A stretch of 64,000 nt of DNA from Juglans regia (GCF_001411555.2 NC_049907.1:11985634-12049633), one strand, 5' to 3'. Numbered from the stretch's first letter, positions 35,201 through 47,035 are shown. Numbers and translations are program-made. Notes: generated by a model not told the origin, from the sequence alone.

Positions 35201-37241
35201 AAGTCTGAAATTGTATCGGTGGGTGCCGTAGGTAATATTTCAGATTTGTCTAATAGTTTGGAGTGTAAGATTGCTTCACTGCCGCTGAAGTATCTTGGTC
35301 TTCCCTTGGGGGCCCTTCACAAATCTGTTTTGATATGGGATGGGGCTATTGAGAAGATTGAGAGAATGTTGGTTAGATGGAAAAAGTTATATTTGTCTAA
35401 AGGGGGAATAATTACTTTGATAAAGAGTACGTTGTCTAATCTTCCTACGTATTTTCTTTCACTTTTCCCTTTGCCAGCTGGGGTTGCTTGTAGAATTGAG
35501 AATATTAATCGTAATTTCTTATGGGGAGGAATAGGAGAGGAAAATAAGTTTCATTTGGTTAGTTGGAATAAAGTTTGTCAACCGGTTTCTTGTAAAGGAT
35601 TGGGGGTGAGAAATTTGAGGTTGTTTAATAAAAGCACTCCTTGGAAAATAGCTTTCTAGATATAATGAAGAGAGAGATGCTTTATAGAAGAGTGTTGTTG
35701 TTGTTAAATATGGGAGTGGGTGGGGGGATTGGTGTTCTAATGAAGTTAGAGAAGCGTATGGGTTGAGTTTATCACAGGGTATTAGGAAAGGGTGGGGGAG
35801 TTTTCTAAACATATTAAATTTAAGGTGGGGGAAGGGAAGAGGATTCCCTTTTGGCATGACATTTGGTGTGGGGAATCAGCTCTTAAATCAGATTTTCCAT
35901 CTCTTTACAAGATTGCAAGGGACCAAAATGTTGCTGTGGCAGATTACCTTCAATGTACGGATAATAATATTCTATGGAATGTTGACTTTATTAGAGATGC
36001 AAATTACTGGGAAGTGAATGTTGTTTCAGATTTTCTGGGAAGAATTTATAACTCAAAAGTGATGCAGGGAACGAGAGGACAGGCTATTGTGGGATCATGT
36101 TGGAGATTTCAGGTTTTCAGTCAGCTCTTTTTATATGGTGCTTAATTGTCATTCTGGCTGTGTATTATCCTGGAAAAGCATTTGGAGGGTGAAGGTACCT
36201 ACCAAGGTGGCGTGCTTCATTTGGGTGGTTGCTCTAGGGAAAGTATTGACCACGGATAACCTTAGAAAATGTGGTTTGTGTATAGTTGATTGGTGTGTCA
36301 TGTGCAAGAAGGATGGTGAATCTGTAAATCATCTTTTTTTACATTATGAGGTGGCAAAGTCTTTGTGGAATGAGGTTATTGGTCGGACAGGTTTATATTG
36401 GGTGATGCCTAAGGAAATTGTGGATCTCCTTGCATGTTGGCATGGTTTCGAGGCAAGGAAATGTGCCGCTGCCAGATGGAGAATGATTCCTTTGTGTTTG
36501 ATGTGGTGTTTATGGCTGAAAAGGAATGGAAGATGTTTTGAAGACAGAGCGTTCTTTTGAAGATCTTCGTTATTTTTTCTTTTCTACTTTGAGTTTGTGG
36601 GCTAGGATCTTTGTAAGGAATGATGATAATGTACTGAATCTGTTTCTGTCATAGTTTCCTGCTTTCTAGTGTGTAGTAGGTATTTCTTTTGTATACTTCT
36701 TGTGTACTTGGGTTGTGCTTATTCTTGGAAATAAAATTCTTATTAATTATAAAAAAAAAAAAAGAATGGTTAATGTAATGACACATTATGTCTGGTATGA
36801 TATTGCTTATGTTTAATGGTGTTCATTTATGTTGCACTTGATATTTTGTGGTCTAAATGATATTTGAGCATTTTTGCTATAGACTTACTCTCTCTAGGTT
36901 AGGTAAACTAGGGTAATTGAAATTTTAAGTCCTGGATATATAGAACAGACAAATCCTCAATCACGATGGAGATGCAATTCTAAGAAATGTCGAAGAAAAG
37001 AGGAAATAAACTCTACGGGAGCGTCTCTCAATCAATGAGAAATTGTGTGGCCTGTGTAATTCATACTACCTTTTGGAACTCTGTCTGTCTCACTTTACTA
37101 TGTGTGGTTAATTCTGTCTTATAGGTTTTTGGCACAAAGAAGGCACTATGGCTATTACCCCTGTACTCAAAAGATGATTTAGACAACATTCCTGCACTTC
37201 AGGGCCTCGAATTCCCCACACGATCAAATGTTGAAGCTTGA
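29205..37241 (+). CDS. PAT12: DHHC protein S-acyltransferase (PAT12 orthologue), 7 exons
   Basis: Seven exons: 29205-29393, 29618-29867, 30729-30820, 31339-31465, 31579-31664, 32067-32132, 37125-37241. All introns are GT-AG, phases agree, and the join gives 308 residues plus TGA. The product transfers a fatty acyl group, usually palmitate from acyl-CoA, to cysteines of membrane-associated proteins. Seen in the protein: membrane segments at about 10-34, 49-75, 171-195 and 213-238; DPG at 78-80; the cysteine-rich domain 129-170 with catalytic DHHC at 155-158; TSVE at 245-248 for the TTxE motif; and NFEQVFG at 267-273. The [20 protein letters not shown] start and [13 protein letters not shown] end match Arabidopsis PAT12 best. 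The start at 29205 is chosen by homology; the frame is open to another ATG at 29055. The last intron is 4992 bp and contains LINE fragments. Location in endomembranes or plasma membrane is inferred from the family. Confidence 0.95.
31006..31063 (+). repeat. 29 bp tandem repeat in PAT12 intron 3
   Basis: Two perfect 29 bp units beginning ggctgtttcatattattact, followed by a partial third (gtgcttcatattatttttc). It follows an A17 tract at about 30926. Possibly slippage near an inserted A-tail. Confidence 0.9.
32310..34432 (-). pseudogene. LINE ORF2 remnant, minus strand, in PAT12 intron 6
   Basis: The minus strand has an L1-like ORF2 in pieces from the middle of reverse transcriptase to the C-terminal zinc-binding domain: [18 protein letters not shown] (about 34400), a [20 protein letters not shown] stretch, [10 protein letters not shown] (about 34080, catalytic FADD), [15 protein letters not shown] (33885), [19 protein letters not shown], and the zf-RVT part at 32770-32489 ([39 protein letters not shown]). 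It ends with [19 protein letters not shown] near 32370. 5'-truncated; a nested LINE tail splits it at 32943-33171. Confidence 0.85.
32943..33171 (-). mobile_element. Nested LINE 3' tail with 15 bp target duplication
   Basis: 229 bases starting with T-rich ttttattttgataag (an A-tail on the minus strand), flanked by acggctttagtaaaa (32928-32942) and acggctctagtgaaa (33172-33186). A heavily 5'-truncated LINE-type insertion into the older minus-strand LINE remnant. It includes a C-rich stretch (33111-33165). Confidence 0.75.
34440..36764 (+). pseudogene. LINE ORF2 remnant, plus strand, in PAT12 intron 6
   Basis: Plus-strand L1-like ORF2 from early reverse transcriptase to the poly(A) tail: [52 protein letters not shown] (34448-34921), [19 protein letters not shown] (34989-35231), [20 protein letters not shown] and [20 protein letters not shown] (35219-35659), then zf-RVT (36087-36560; [17 protein letters not shown]). 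Three or more frameshifts. A13 at about 36752-36764 is the tail. Its 5' end meets the 5' end of the minus-strand LINE near 34435. The two share content but only about half of their residues, so they are separate insertions. Confidence 0.85.
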
Positions 37242-38326
37242 ATCCTGGTGAGCTTCCAATTTTACCTCATTATGGCACTGTAGCTCTTGTATTTTGCTTT
37301 ATGATGCTTGTAACCTTGACTCAAAAAACTGTTGTACAATGTGTTTGAAATAATCTGTTTTCGTGATCTTGATGAGGGTTTATGTAAACATATTAGGACT
37401 ATTGGATTTTAATTGTTGAGTGGTCAGCCTAACTGAAGGGAAATTCTTGGGATTTCCCAGTATAAAGTGCAGTAATACAGATCCTTAATAGATTGGATAC
37501 CACTAGAGCAAGACGGGTTAGGGAAATCAACTTTGATGCACAATAACGAAGATTGAGTGATTTTGCTTATTTTTCTTACACCATTTATGTTTCTATGGTT
37601 TATTTTATTTTTGCTCGACATGTATGGCCAAGTTTACATCAAATTTCTGTGCAATGCTATAATGCTAAAACAAATATCTGTACAAGTTGAATAAGCTGTT
37701 ATTTCATATGCTATGTTAGTGTTCAACACATCTGTCTTACACTTTTTGATTAATGCTTGATTGTGGTTAAATAGTATTTTTGAATTATTATTATTATTAT
37801 TATTCATAGGCAGTTATGAATGAAGTTCAATTCGGAACACAACGAAGTACTTCAAATTTCACAAGCTGCATAGCTGCATACAGGAATAAACTAGGCTTAC
37901 AACCTTAGTTAAAGATAGAGAAACAACTTATAAATGGATATAATAACCCTTTTGTATGAATATTTTATCAGTCCGGGCGTGCATGTTCTTATTGGGCATC
38001 TTGTTTGACTGGATTTTTGTGTATCCCTAATGGTAATAAAAATTACATTATATAATCTAAAATATCATTAAACCATTTACTGCATGAGATCAACTTTAAA
38101 GAACTTTAAATATTTGCTGCACATAACTCGTACGTCTAACATCTCGCAGCTAGAATTTCAAAAGCAGCTCTTAAAATCAGGAACTGACGTTTAAAATCGC
38201 ATAGAAGTCAGGGATAATAGATTCCACAGTTTTAATATAAACCCAAAAAGCCAACTTTATTAAATACTGAAAATTATGAAAATTAAAAAAGAGTCCACTG
38301 AGGCACATCCTAAAATAAAAGCATAA

Positions 38327-38516
38327 GGCCTTGTTTGGTAACACAAATTATCTCATCTTATCTAATCATTATAACTTTCTCAAACTTTCACACAAAAATA
38401 CAATAAACAATTTAATTTTTTTAAATTTCAAAACAAATATAATATAAAAAAAATTATATTCTAACAATCTTTTATTTAACCTTCATCTCATCTCATTTGT
38501 GTAACCAAACGAGACC
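38327..38516. mobile_element. Tourist-like MITE 2 (190 bp)
   Basis: Inverted ends GGCCTTGTTTGGTAACACAAA and, at the right, TTTGTGTAACCAAACGAGACC (one- and two-base differences), flanked by TAA on both sides (38324-38326, 38517-38519). Same family as 4876-5104, 62683-62895 and 63589-63788. Confidence 0.85.
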
Positions 38517-40565
38517 TAAATCTAAAATTTCCACAACAGTCTAGGTCTTTGCCTCGTCTTCTAGAGCCAAATCCTATCCTACTGTTTCATTCTTATAAAT
38601 CATCACCTATGGATAATTATAACATTTAAAACAAAAAATTGTCAAATAGTCAATTAGTAATGCTTCACATAGTAAGAATAATATACATAAGATGGGCTTT
38701 TTCTTTTAAAATCATCAAAAACAAGACATAAACGTAAACATTCCTCAATCATTTATTCACAGTCAAGCCGTCATATCATATCTGTCATAGCATTCATATC
38801 TCTTATCACACAGAATTAGCCCCATGTGTTAGGTATAGCGATCTCGACGATAATGATCCCACTCGTAGGCCTCTTAAACCGTTAAAAGAGATGGTTGTCA
38901 TTAGGTGTAATGCTAATGAGCAACTCTAGGCTTTGCCATCCTCCCCTGAATCTTTGGTACCATAGTATGTTATCATTCATCTTTTATTCACTGTCAATCA
39001 TAACATCATTCAGACAATCAAATCCATTCATATTCACATACTTTTATAATTATAGGGTACGTAAAAGGAGCTATCAGTAAGTAAGTAGGCATTACACTTG
39101 ATAATACTTTAAAAACCACGACATGAGCAATGAGCTTTTTGTTTATAAAACAGGCTCATGATTTCATTTTGAAATGATGCATTCTGTAAAGTGATGATCA
39201 TTTATACTTGCATAACTTGGAAAACATGTGTAATAATGAAGGGCGTGATCATAGTACTTACCTTGCAACTCACTCCGAGTAACAATTAGTGCGTCGATAA
39301 TCACCTAGTCATAGCGTAAGTAATATAAAGTCATGAATCTCTAATCTCATGCACCATTTATTTAAAAAGCTATTAATTACCCTTAATTAGCCTACCCTTG
39401 ACTTCCAACTTGTAACCATGCACCTTGCTGTTTTCAAGCAACCCGTGACCTCATAAACATGATTATAGACATGATGACCTCACACAAATATCATACCAGC
39501 ATGTAATTGGGGATGCAAGTATAACCCCCACTTGGTTGCTAGGTTTTGCCAAGCTAGCGTATTCTCAATCCCACTGGATCGTTCGGTGTTGCTCAATATA
39601 CCAGCTTCGCTTAGCCTAATGGCTTATTATATCTTACCAGGCAAAAGATTTATTAAGATCTTATTTACAAATACATGGCAGTTCTAGATCTCACATGATA
39701 TCAAACATCAATAGGATCATGATAACATGTGATTTAAGCATGTAGACTTTGTGATGATCATAGATTTTCAATAAACATATAAGCTATTCATAAGAAAATC
39801 ATGTCTTCTAGGTCGATGTGGGGAGAAACTTCTATGTAAATTTGGTTATTAAGAGAGAGCATTTGTGTTCTCTACATAAATAGCAAAAACTTTGTTATAT
39901 CTAGCATATAGCTATCTTCTTCTAGACTCAACATTGTATATAAATGGACGAATTTTGACTTATGATCAACCTAGGCCTTTCATCCTTCTTTTAGGTACTC
40001 ATCACTGTTGAAGTCCTTTTGTCCAAACGGGATTAGTTAGCTTCTGTAAACTCCGATATGTCTTGAGCTTAATTATCTATATGTTTTTTAATTATGAGTT
40101 TTATGCTTTGGGTTCGACAATATATCCTTGGGCTAGAAGCATTTACACGGCAGAAATACATGAATAAGAGAGCCTCGGGTGCCTACGCGAATGGTCCCCA
40201 AGCGCAAGTCACCGAGTTTCGTCGTGTCGCCTTTTGTGTACTGCTAATTTCCAAGAGTTTCATGTTCTCTCTCCGACACCGACAAAATGAGAATTTTATT
40301 CTACAACAACTGCCTTAATCGAGATCTTATACAATGCACATCATAGCAATCCAACACTGCATCGTGTCAAATTAAAGTTATTCGAGTAAAAATATGGACT
40401 GGTCCAATTTATTTGAAACATTTTCCCAATCATTAGTTCTTATCATTAGTTCTTATTTCTTGCTTTCTAATTTTTTTTTTTTTTTGGTATTTATATAAAA
40501 TCGCAACTTGTCTTAAAAGGTTAAACTTATAAAAAGAACAAGATTTTATTGTTTATTTTATGAGT

Positions 40566-40670
40566 TCTTCTACTCAGCAGCCCTACACTGCACCATCTGT
40601 TGATGTGAGTTTCTATTTTTTATTTTTTTCCCTCAGCAGATATGTGGTGTAAAGCTGCTGAGTAGAGTTT
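40566..40670. mobile_element. Short MITE / near-palindrome (~105 bp)
   Basis: ctactcagcagccctacact at the left pairs with gtgtaaagctgctgagtag at the right as inverted repeats of about 33 bases with a 38-base T-rich loop. A foldback element. No ORF. Confidence 0.7.
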
Positions 40671-40705
40671 TTCTTATTTTATATCTTAATATATACTCCC
40701 GGAAA

Positions 40706-40870
40706 AATCTATTTATTATCCTTTTTATCATCATATTCTCAACATTTTTTGACGTGTTATTAAATGATAGGTCCACAGGTGAAACATAATAAATAGTATC
40801 CAATCATTTAATATCATATCATGAGATGATGAGAAGATGATGGTAAAATGAATGATGAGTAGAATTACTC
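40706..40870. mobile_element. MITE-like AT-rich element
   Basis: Left tttattatcctttttatcat and the reverse complement of the right part (ctcatcattcattttaccat) form imperfect inverted ends around tcatttaatatcatatcatg. Similar interior words occur in the tandem repeats at 28105-28500, so these may belong to one family. Confidence 0.5.
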
Positions 40871-41179
40871 TTTCTCATATTACGTACCCCCACACATGGG
40901 CTAGACTCATTCCTTAATAAATTGATCCAACATATGAAATATTTAATTAAATAAAAGTAAAATGTAGACTCAGCATTCGAATTTAAAATCTATGCTCTCA
41001 TATAAAATTACCACAGTTAAATTATTCTTAATAATTTAGTGGAATCTCTCCATATCGTTTGTACTATTTTTTTTTTTATAGAAAGATCATATCATTCATT
41101 CATAGGAAATCAAAGTGATTATAGACAATTATCAAGCCAAACGGCTTGAGAAATACAGTCCGGAATACAATTCCATCAA

Positions 41180-44100
41180 ATAGCCATACTATCAACTTGA
41201 AACGCAGTCCTAGCCAACTTATGGGCTACCATATTGCCCTCCCTATAAACATGAGAAAACATACAAGCTGTAAAACACGGTACCAGCTTCTTAATCTCAT
41301 AATATAACACACACCTAATAAAGAATTAGACATGCTATCATCATTAAGGGCTTCAATACATAATAAACTGTCACTCTCCACCAGTAACTGAGAAACACCC
41401 ATAGAGACACACTGCTGCAGGCCTCTAAATATGGCCAGAAGCTCAGCGCCCTCGGACCCTTCCATTAAACATTCAGCTCTACTCATCGCCATAAGAATAC
41501 CACCCTTTTTATCCCTCAAAACAGCACCTACACCTGCCTTATCCCATTCTGAAAAAACAGCAGCATCAACATTTAATTTAAGCCAACCTGTTGGAGGTAA
41601 TTTCCATTTGTAATGCTTCAAAGCTTGGACTCTTGATTGGCCTTGAACTTGATCAGAACTTTTCAGCAAAACAAGTGCACTTTCAGCCACCTTAGCAGGA
41701 CTTAACAATTCCTGAGCATGTACCCACTTATTTCTTCTAAACCAGAATCCCCAAGCCAAAGCAAATAAAATAGGCAGCTTCTCATGCATTTTCCTCTCAC
41801 ACATTTGTAGAGCCAACTCAAATAAAGTAAGTTGCTTATCAAGGAATAAATCAGGGAGGTAAAGACGCCACACACCTTGGAGAGCTGCACAGTTCACCAC
41901 GGCATGGGTTGTATCTTCCTTCTCCACAAAACAGAAGCTACACAAATCATCTGAGAGGACATGTTTCTTCACCAAGTTCACAGCTGTAGGAAGCCCATCC
42001 TTACACGCACGCCAACCAAAAATCTTTATTTTATGCGGCACTCTCATTTTCCACAAGTGTTTCCAGAATTTTTGATGAGCATGCATATTAGAAGATTCAG
42101 CACACTGCAGTCCCATATGTGAATAAATGAACCTATAACAGCTTCTCACACTGAATAATCCATTTCTTTCATGTTCCCAAACTCTCCTATCTTCAACCGC
42201 ATATGAGTATAAAGGAACTTTAAGAATTTCTGATACTAAATTTGGATTGAAGAGGGCCCTAAGCTTTTGCACATCCCACATATTTGCATCCTCAACAAAC
42301 AAAGAATTCACCACAGCAGAATTTATACTCTCATTTCCAGCACCTCCTTCTACTGTCAGCGGGAGATGTCCAGGAATCCATTTATCATGCCATATATTAA
42401 CCAATCTCCCATTTCCAATACGCCACCGACAGCCAGCTTCTACCCATTTTCGAGCCTCCCAAATACCCCTCCAAGTATAGGAGGGACACCTACCGAGACT
42501 TGCATTCATAAAGCTAGTGTGAGGGAAATATTTAGCCTTTAGTAATCTGTGTAATAAAGACCCTACATCTTGAGATAATCTCCATCCTTGCTTTGCTAGT
42601 AACGCAAGATTAAAACTTCTCAAGTCTTTAAAACCCAATCCTCCATTAGACTTCTGCTGACACAATTTAGACCAACTCAACCAATGAATTTTCCTCTCAG
42701 CTCCTTTTTGGCCCCACCAAAACTTTGACATCAACCCTTCTAACTCCATACAAAAGCTGGAAGGGAGGAGGAAACAGCTCATTGTAAAGGTGGATATAGA
42801 TAAGGCAACTGCTTTTAAAAGAATCTCCTTCCCCCTTGTGACAACAGCTTCTCCTTCCAAGCTTGAAGCTTTTGCCATACCCTTTGTTTTATAGACTGAA
42901 AAGCACTTTTCTTTGACCTCCCTAAGATCGGTGGAAGACCTAGATATTTTTCATATTGTTGGATTTCACAATTACTCCACAGGTTTTTAATCTCATTCCG
43001 AGTGACTTCACTTACATTTCCACTAAAAACAATAGCTGTCTTTTCTTTATTAATACGTTGGCCTGAAACTTTTTCATATTGTTCCAACAAAGATTGCACC
43101 CTCCTATTTTCAGCCACCTCCGCCCGACAAAAAACTACACTATCATCCGCAAAAAGTAAGTGGTTAATGAGAGGAGCACCACGAAAAATCTTGACTCCAG
43201 ATATTTCATTTCTCGACCCTGCCCTTCTTAATAAAGAGATCAGCCCTTCAGTGCAAATGAGAAATAAATATGGGGATAATGGATCCCCTTGTCGTAATCC
43301 CCGAGTAGGAATTATATTGCCTCTCGCTTCCCCATTAATTAAAACAGAAAAGGAGACAGATTTAATGCAAAACATGATCAGCTCAACAAAACTCGGATGA
43401 AACCCCATCACTTCCATTACGGACTTAATAAAAACCCACTCTACCCGATCATAAGCCTTACTCATGTCTAACTTCAAGGACATAAATCCCTTCTTTCCTT
43501 TCTTTTTGTGCTTCAGAAAATTGACCAGCTCATAAGCAATTAAAACATTATCAAAAATAAGACGCCCCGGGACAAAAGCGCTTTGACTCTCACTTATAAT
43601 ACAAGGCAGCACAGTTTTGAGTCGATTAGAAAGAGTCTTTGCAATAAGTTTGTAAAGCACGTTACACAAACTAATGGGCCTAAAATCGCCCATTTTAGCC
43701 AAACATTTCTTCTTGGGAATCAAGACAAGATGAGTATGGTTTAGAGAAGTAGGGAAAGAACCTGAGTTGAGTGCGTGAAGAACTGCTGCAGTAATATTGC
43801 CCCCAACAACATTCCAATATTTTTGGAAAAAAATTGGAGACATCCCATCCGGACCCGGGGACTTTGTTGGGCTCATTTGATTCAAAGCTGCCTTAACTTC
43901 TTCTGCTGTGAACTCCCTCATCAAATTTGAATTCATTTCGGTAGAAACTCTCCCTGACAGAGAAGCTAAGAACCCCAAAGAATCAGCATCCGTAGCTGGG
44001 GATGAACTAGTGAATAAGTCTTTAAAAAAATCAATAATAACCCTATCCCGCTGTACACCCTCTTGCCACACACCAAATTCGTCTTGGATCTTAAAAATCT

Positions 44101-45227
44101 GGTTCTTTCTCTTACGTTGAGAAGCCTTCATATGGAAATACCTCGTATTACAATCACCCTCCTTAAGCCACAAAGCCTTTGACCGTTGTCTCCACATAAT
44201 TTCCTTTCTCTCTAACCAAATCTGTACTTGACTCCTCGCTAGATTGAGTTCTTCAATAGGAACCATATCCCGGGTCCCTCTCCTGCAGATTGTGTAAAAA
44301 TTTTTGTGCATTATTGAGTTTAGCCTGAACATTACCAAAACTTTTTTTATTCCATCCTTGCAACTGATTTCCACACTCCTTAATCAAACCCAAAGCCTCA
44401 TTCATAGTAGCTGGACCCTCACTCCTCCCCCAAACCCCTTTGATAATGTCTTCACATTCCGCCTCACCAACCCACATGGCTTCAAACTTAAAGGATTTTT
44501 TAACAAAATGAGAACCAACTTCTCCTTCTAAGTTTAACCAAATAGGTAAATGGTCGGAGTAGGCGGCCACACCATGCGTCACATGGGCTCTAGGAAAACT
44601 GGCCCACCACTCAGAATTAACCAAGCACCGATCAAGCCTTTCTCTAATGCATTTATCCCCAGCTCTACGGTTTGACCAGGTAAACTTTGGCCCTAAATAA
44701 CCCAAATCCCTTAGTCTACAGACATCAACTACCTCTCTAAAATCTCTAAGCTGTCTTTCAGGCCTAGGATTGCCCCCGCTTTTCTCATGGGCATGCAATA
44801 TCTTATTAAAATCGCCCAACACCAACCACGGTTTATCATTATCACGACATAAGGATTTAATCAGATTCCATGAATGATGCCGTAAATGAGTTTCGGGAAA
44901 CCCATAAATAGCAGTTAAAAACCAGTGACCTTGCCGCAAACATGAATCTTTAATAATAGCATCAACATGATTAGAAGAATAATTAATAACAGATAGATCT
45001 ATCTCAGCATCCCATAATAACGCAATACCCCCTTTCCTTCCTTGAGAACTAATACCCAAACAATTTTGAAAACCTAACTTGTACTTACAGGATTCCATTT
45101 CGCGAGTGGACAATCTGGTCTCCTGCAAGAACAATACATCGGGTCCTTCCCTCTGAATTAAATCACAGAGGGTACGAATGCCACATGGGTTCCCAAGCCC
45201 ACGTGCATTCCAACTGCAAATTTTCAT
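41180..45227 (-). pseudogene. LINE ORF2: endonuclease, reverse transcriptase, zf-RVT, RNase H (3 frameshifts)
   Basis: Starts with ATG at 45227 within the ORF1 stop. Segment one (45227-44253) is an AP-type endonuclease: SWNARGLG with N7, LFLQETRLS with E36, LVLGDFNKI and YSDHLPIWL. Segment two (44374-42815) is reverse transcriptase: LIPKKKCLAKMGDFRPISLC, FVPGRLIFDNVLIAYELV, LKLDMSKAYDRVEWVF, GLRQGDPLSPYLFLICTEGL and LLFADDSVVF. Segment three (42878-41226) carries the zf-RVT domain (CSFCFVEKEDTTHAVVNC) and an RNase H (KLNVDAAV, GSEGAELLAIFRGLQ, LLVESDSL). Frameshifts: near 44280, near 42833 in a run of five C on the plus strand, and near 41250, after which the RNase H tail (REGNMVAHKLAR) is in another frame. 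All key catalytic residues seen are intact. Confidence 0.9.
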
Positions 45228-46642
45228 GGATCTCGGCGTGGCTGCTCCACAGCCACCGCCGATATCTCTGAGTGCGGAACGGGGGTCCCATCCACTGCTG
45301 GTTCTTGAGCAACGACCATTCGCTTTGAGGAATGCCCATTAGAATCGCCTACCGTCTTCTCCCCTTTTCGTTTTCTGGAAATCCCCTTCGACGCCTCACG
45401 CCCAAACTTAAGCTTCTGAAAACCTGGCTTTGTCGTTTCATGAAGGACCGAAGTTCGTTTCCATTTCTTGCTATTAACTCCATCAGGCCTTTTGATAAGG
45501 CCCTCCTCATAAAATGCAGTCGGATTGTTTAGACCCGTTTGTGCTGGCCCACCAGGCCTTAGGACATTATTGTGAGCCTTAGTCGGATCTTTCTTAGAAT
45601 TCAGAATAGATTCCGGCCCATTAACCCTTTTCCGTAATTTCTCACCCTGCTCTGGATGCCCCTGCCTCCCACGTTTCGGAATAACCGTTTCCTGACAAGC
45701 TGCAGGTGTCTTCGTTGCAGGTGGATTTTCGGACAGAGCAGAAGCACCACCTTCCATCACCATATCTAGTCCCCTCTCGACCACTACCGTACTCGCCACC
45801 TCCTTTGAGCCTGAATCGGGAGATATCCCCGGGGAAGAATCGGACCCCAGCTTGACGGGATTACGTCCTCTGTTTTCCACCATCGATGGTTGCACACCAG
45901 CCCGAGTACCAGCTCGGAGCCACATACCGTAAGGAAAATCCTTCACAGAGACCAACTCAGGACCTCGTATAGAATTAACACACTCTCTTTCGCTATGTCC
46001 CAAGCATCCACACCGGTAGCAAAATATGGGAAGTCTTTCATAAGAGAAACTGACCCACACTGGTTCTCTGCCTCCAATCGTGAATTTGGAACCCCGCAGC
46101 AGAGGTTTATCAACTGGCAATAGGACTCGTACTCTCAAGAACTGACCCCATTTCATATCCCCTGCCTCCACATCCACCTCCTCAACCGTACCCATTTTCG
46201 AGCCTAATAGTCGACCAACATATTCGGTGCGGGCCATTAAAGGTAAGTCGTGGATCCTTACCCAAAAAGCGGCTGTCGTCAACTTAATCTGATGAACCTG
46301 GCTCCGGCCATCAACTTCAGCCATTAAGACCAAATGATTATCAAAAGACCAGGGACCCCCCCTTAAAACCTTCTCTTTATCCTTTATACTTTCAAACTCG
46401 GCGAGCATAAGAGTGGAGTCTAAATCCCTGAACTTCACCCCTAACACTAAATGCCAAGCTTTCCTCATTGTTCCCTTAAAAATCTCCCGATGATAGTGTC
46501 GCTCAGTAAATAATTTCAAGATCAAACACCGACCGCTACTCACGAACTCATCTGCTAGCTTTTCCGGTTCCACCACCACTTCTTCATTCTCCTTCTCGGT
46601 CAGAGATAACCGCTGATAGAGATTTTGGAGAGAGTCCTCCAT
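45224..46642 (-). CDS. LINE ORF1: DUF4283 and zinc knuckle RNA-binding protein
   Basis: 472 codons, intact. The N-terminal half (about residues 30-190) is a DUF4283 domain, with FKGTMRKAWHLVLGVKFRDL, DKEKVLRGGPWSFDNHLVLM and VRIHDLPLMARTEYVGRLLG. A CCHC zinc knuckle, CYRCGCLGHSEREC, follows at about 207-220. The C-terminal half is basic and low in complexity (SKKDPTKAH, KRKGEKTVGDSNGHSSKR) and probably binds RNA. In plant LINEs this protein coats the element RNA. The TGA of ORF1 overlaps the ATG of ORF2 as ATGA, suggesting coupled translation. Confidence 0.9.
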   Translation of the reverse strand: MEDSLQNLYQRLSLTEKENEEVVVEPEKLADEFVSSGRCLILKLFTERHYHREIFKGTMRKAWHLVLGVKFRDLDSTLMLAEFESIKDKEKVLRGGPWSFDNHLVLMAEVDGRSQVHQIKLTTAAFWVRIHDLPLMARTEYVGRLLGSKMGTVEEVDVEAGDMKWGQFLRVRVLLPVDKPLLRGSKFTIGGREPVWVSFSYERLPIFCYRCGCLGHSERECVNSIRGPELVSVKDFPYGMWLRAGTRAGVQPSMVENRGRNPVKLGSDSSPGISPDSGSKEVASTVVVERGLDMVMEGGASALSENPPATKTPAACQETVIPKRGRQGHPEQGEKLRKRVNGPESILNSKKDPTKAHNNVLRPGGPAQTGLNNPTAFYEEGLIKRPDGVNSKKWKRTSVLHETTKPGFQKLKFGREASKGISRKRKGEKTVGDSNGHSSKRMVVAQEPAVDGTPVPHSEISAVAVEQPRRDP

Positions 46643-46820
46643 TCCCGGTCGTCACTGCACTGGCGGCAGTAGAGAACGCCTCTACGTAGATAACCCTTGG
46701 AAACCTAGAGAGGAAAAAAAGTTGTAGCTATTTTCGTACTATTTTTTTTAACTTAATGTTAAATCTTGCATATCTCTCGTACACCGCTTGACTTGGCACG
46801 CATAAAAAACACAAACAAAA

Positions 46821-47035
46821 ATGAGTGGTGCTCCACCCACTAAGGGTGTAGCCCGATGTTGGATCCCAATAAGATCATTTGATTTTTTTTTTTTTTTATA
46901 CCTTTACACATTTTGTAAAAAAAAAATAAAAAAATCACAACATCATTCAAATATATTACCTTAATCGTTAAGAAAAAAATAAAAAAATAAATAAAAATAA
47001 AAAAAATTGTTGGTAACCATTTGTCGGGAAAAGTA
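46821..47035. mobile_element. AT-rich MITE-like element
   Basis: Opens gagtggtgctccacccacta, gggtgtagcccgatgttgga and has an A/T-rich interior with a ttaatcgttaagaaaaaaat word. The layout is like 49742-49965 and 63331-63540 (gtgctacac...agggtgtagtc start, cttaatcattaa interior). Right border uncertain. Confidence 0.5.

Larger units (their letters stand above)
37242..41060. other. Intergenic; no gene recognised
   Basis: AT-rich sequence after the PAT12 stop. The first few hundred bases should include its 3' UTR, but no poly(A) signal stands out. MITEs at 38327, 40566 and 40706 are listed separately. 38520-39600 has the look of a decayed LTR (for example gtgcgtcgataatcacc and accttgcaactcactcc words) but I cannot place borders. 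Short ORFs such as 40094-40318 show no domain. Confidence 0.5.
41067..46735 (-). mobile_element. Near-complete L1-like LINE (about 5.67 kb)
   Basis: A complete minus-strand LINE: a short 5' UTR (46735-46643), ORF1, ORF2, a short 3' UTR and a T-tract (41067-41077) that is the A-tail on the minus strand. The tail is preceded by gtactattttttt at 41061 and the 5' end by gtactattttttt at 46736, a target duplication of up to 14 bases (its exact length is blurred by the T run). ORF1 is intact and ORF2 has only three frameshifts, so insertion was recent compared with other LINE remnants in the window. Confidence 0.9.

Noticed and set aside
32310..36764. The opposed LINE pair as one insertion inverted by twin priming
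   Set aside because: Both parts contain the same reverse transcriptase and zf-RVT regions and their proteins differ at about half the residues, so they are two copies, not two halves of one.
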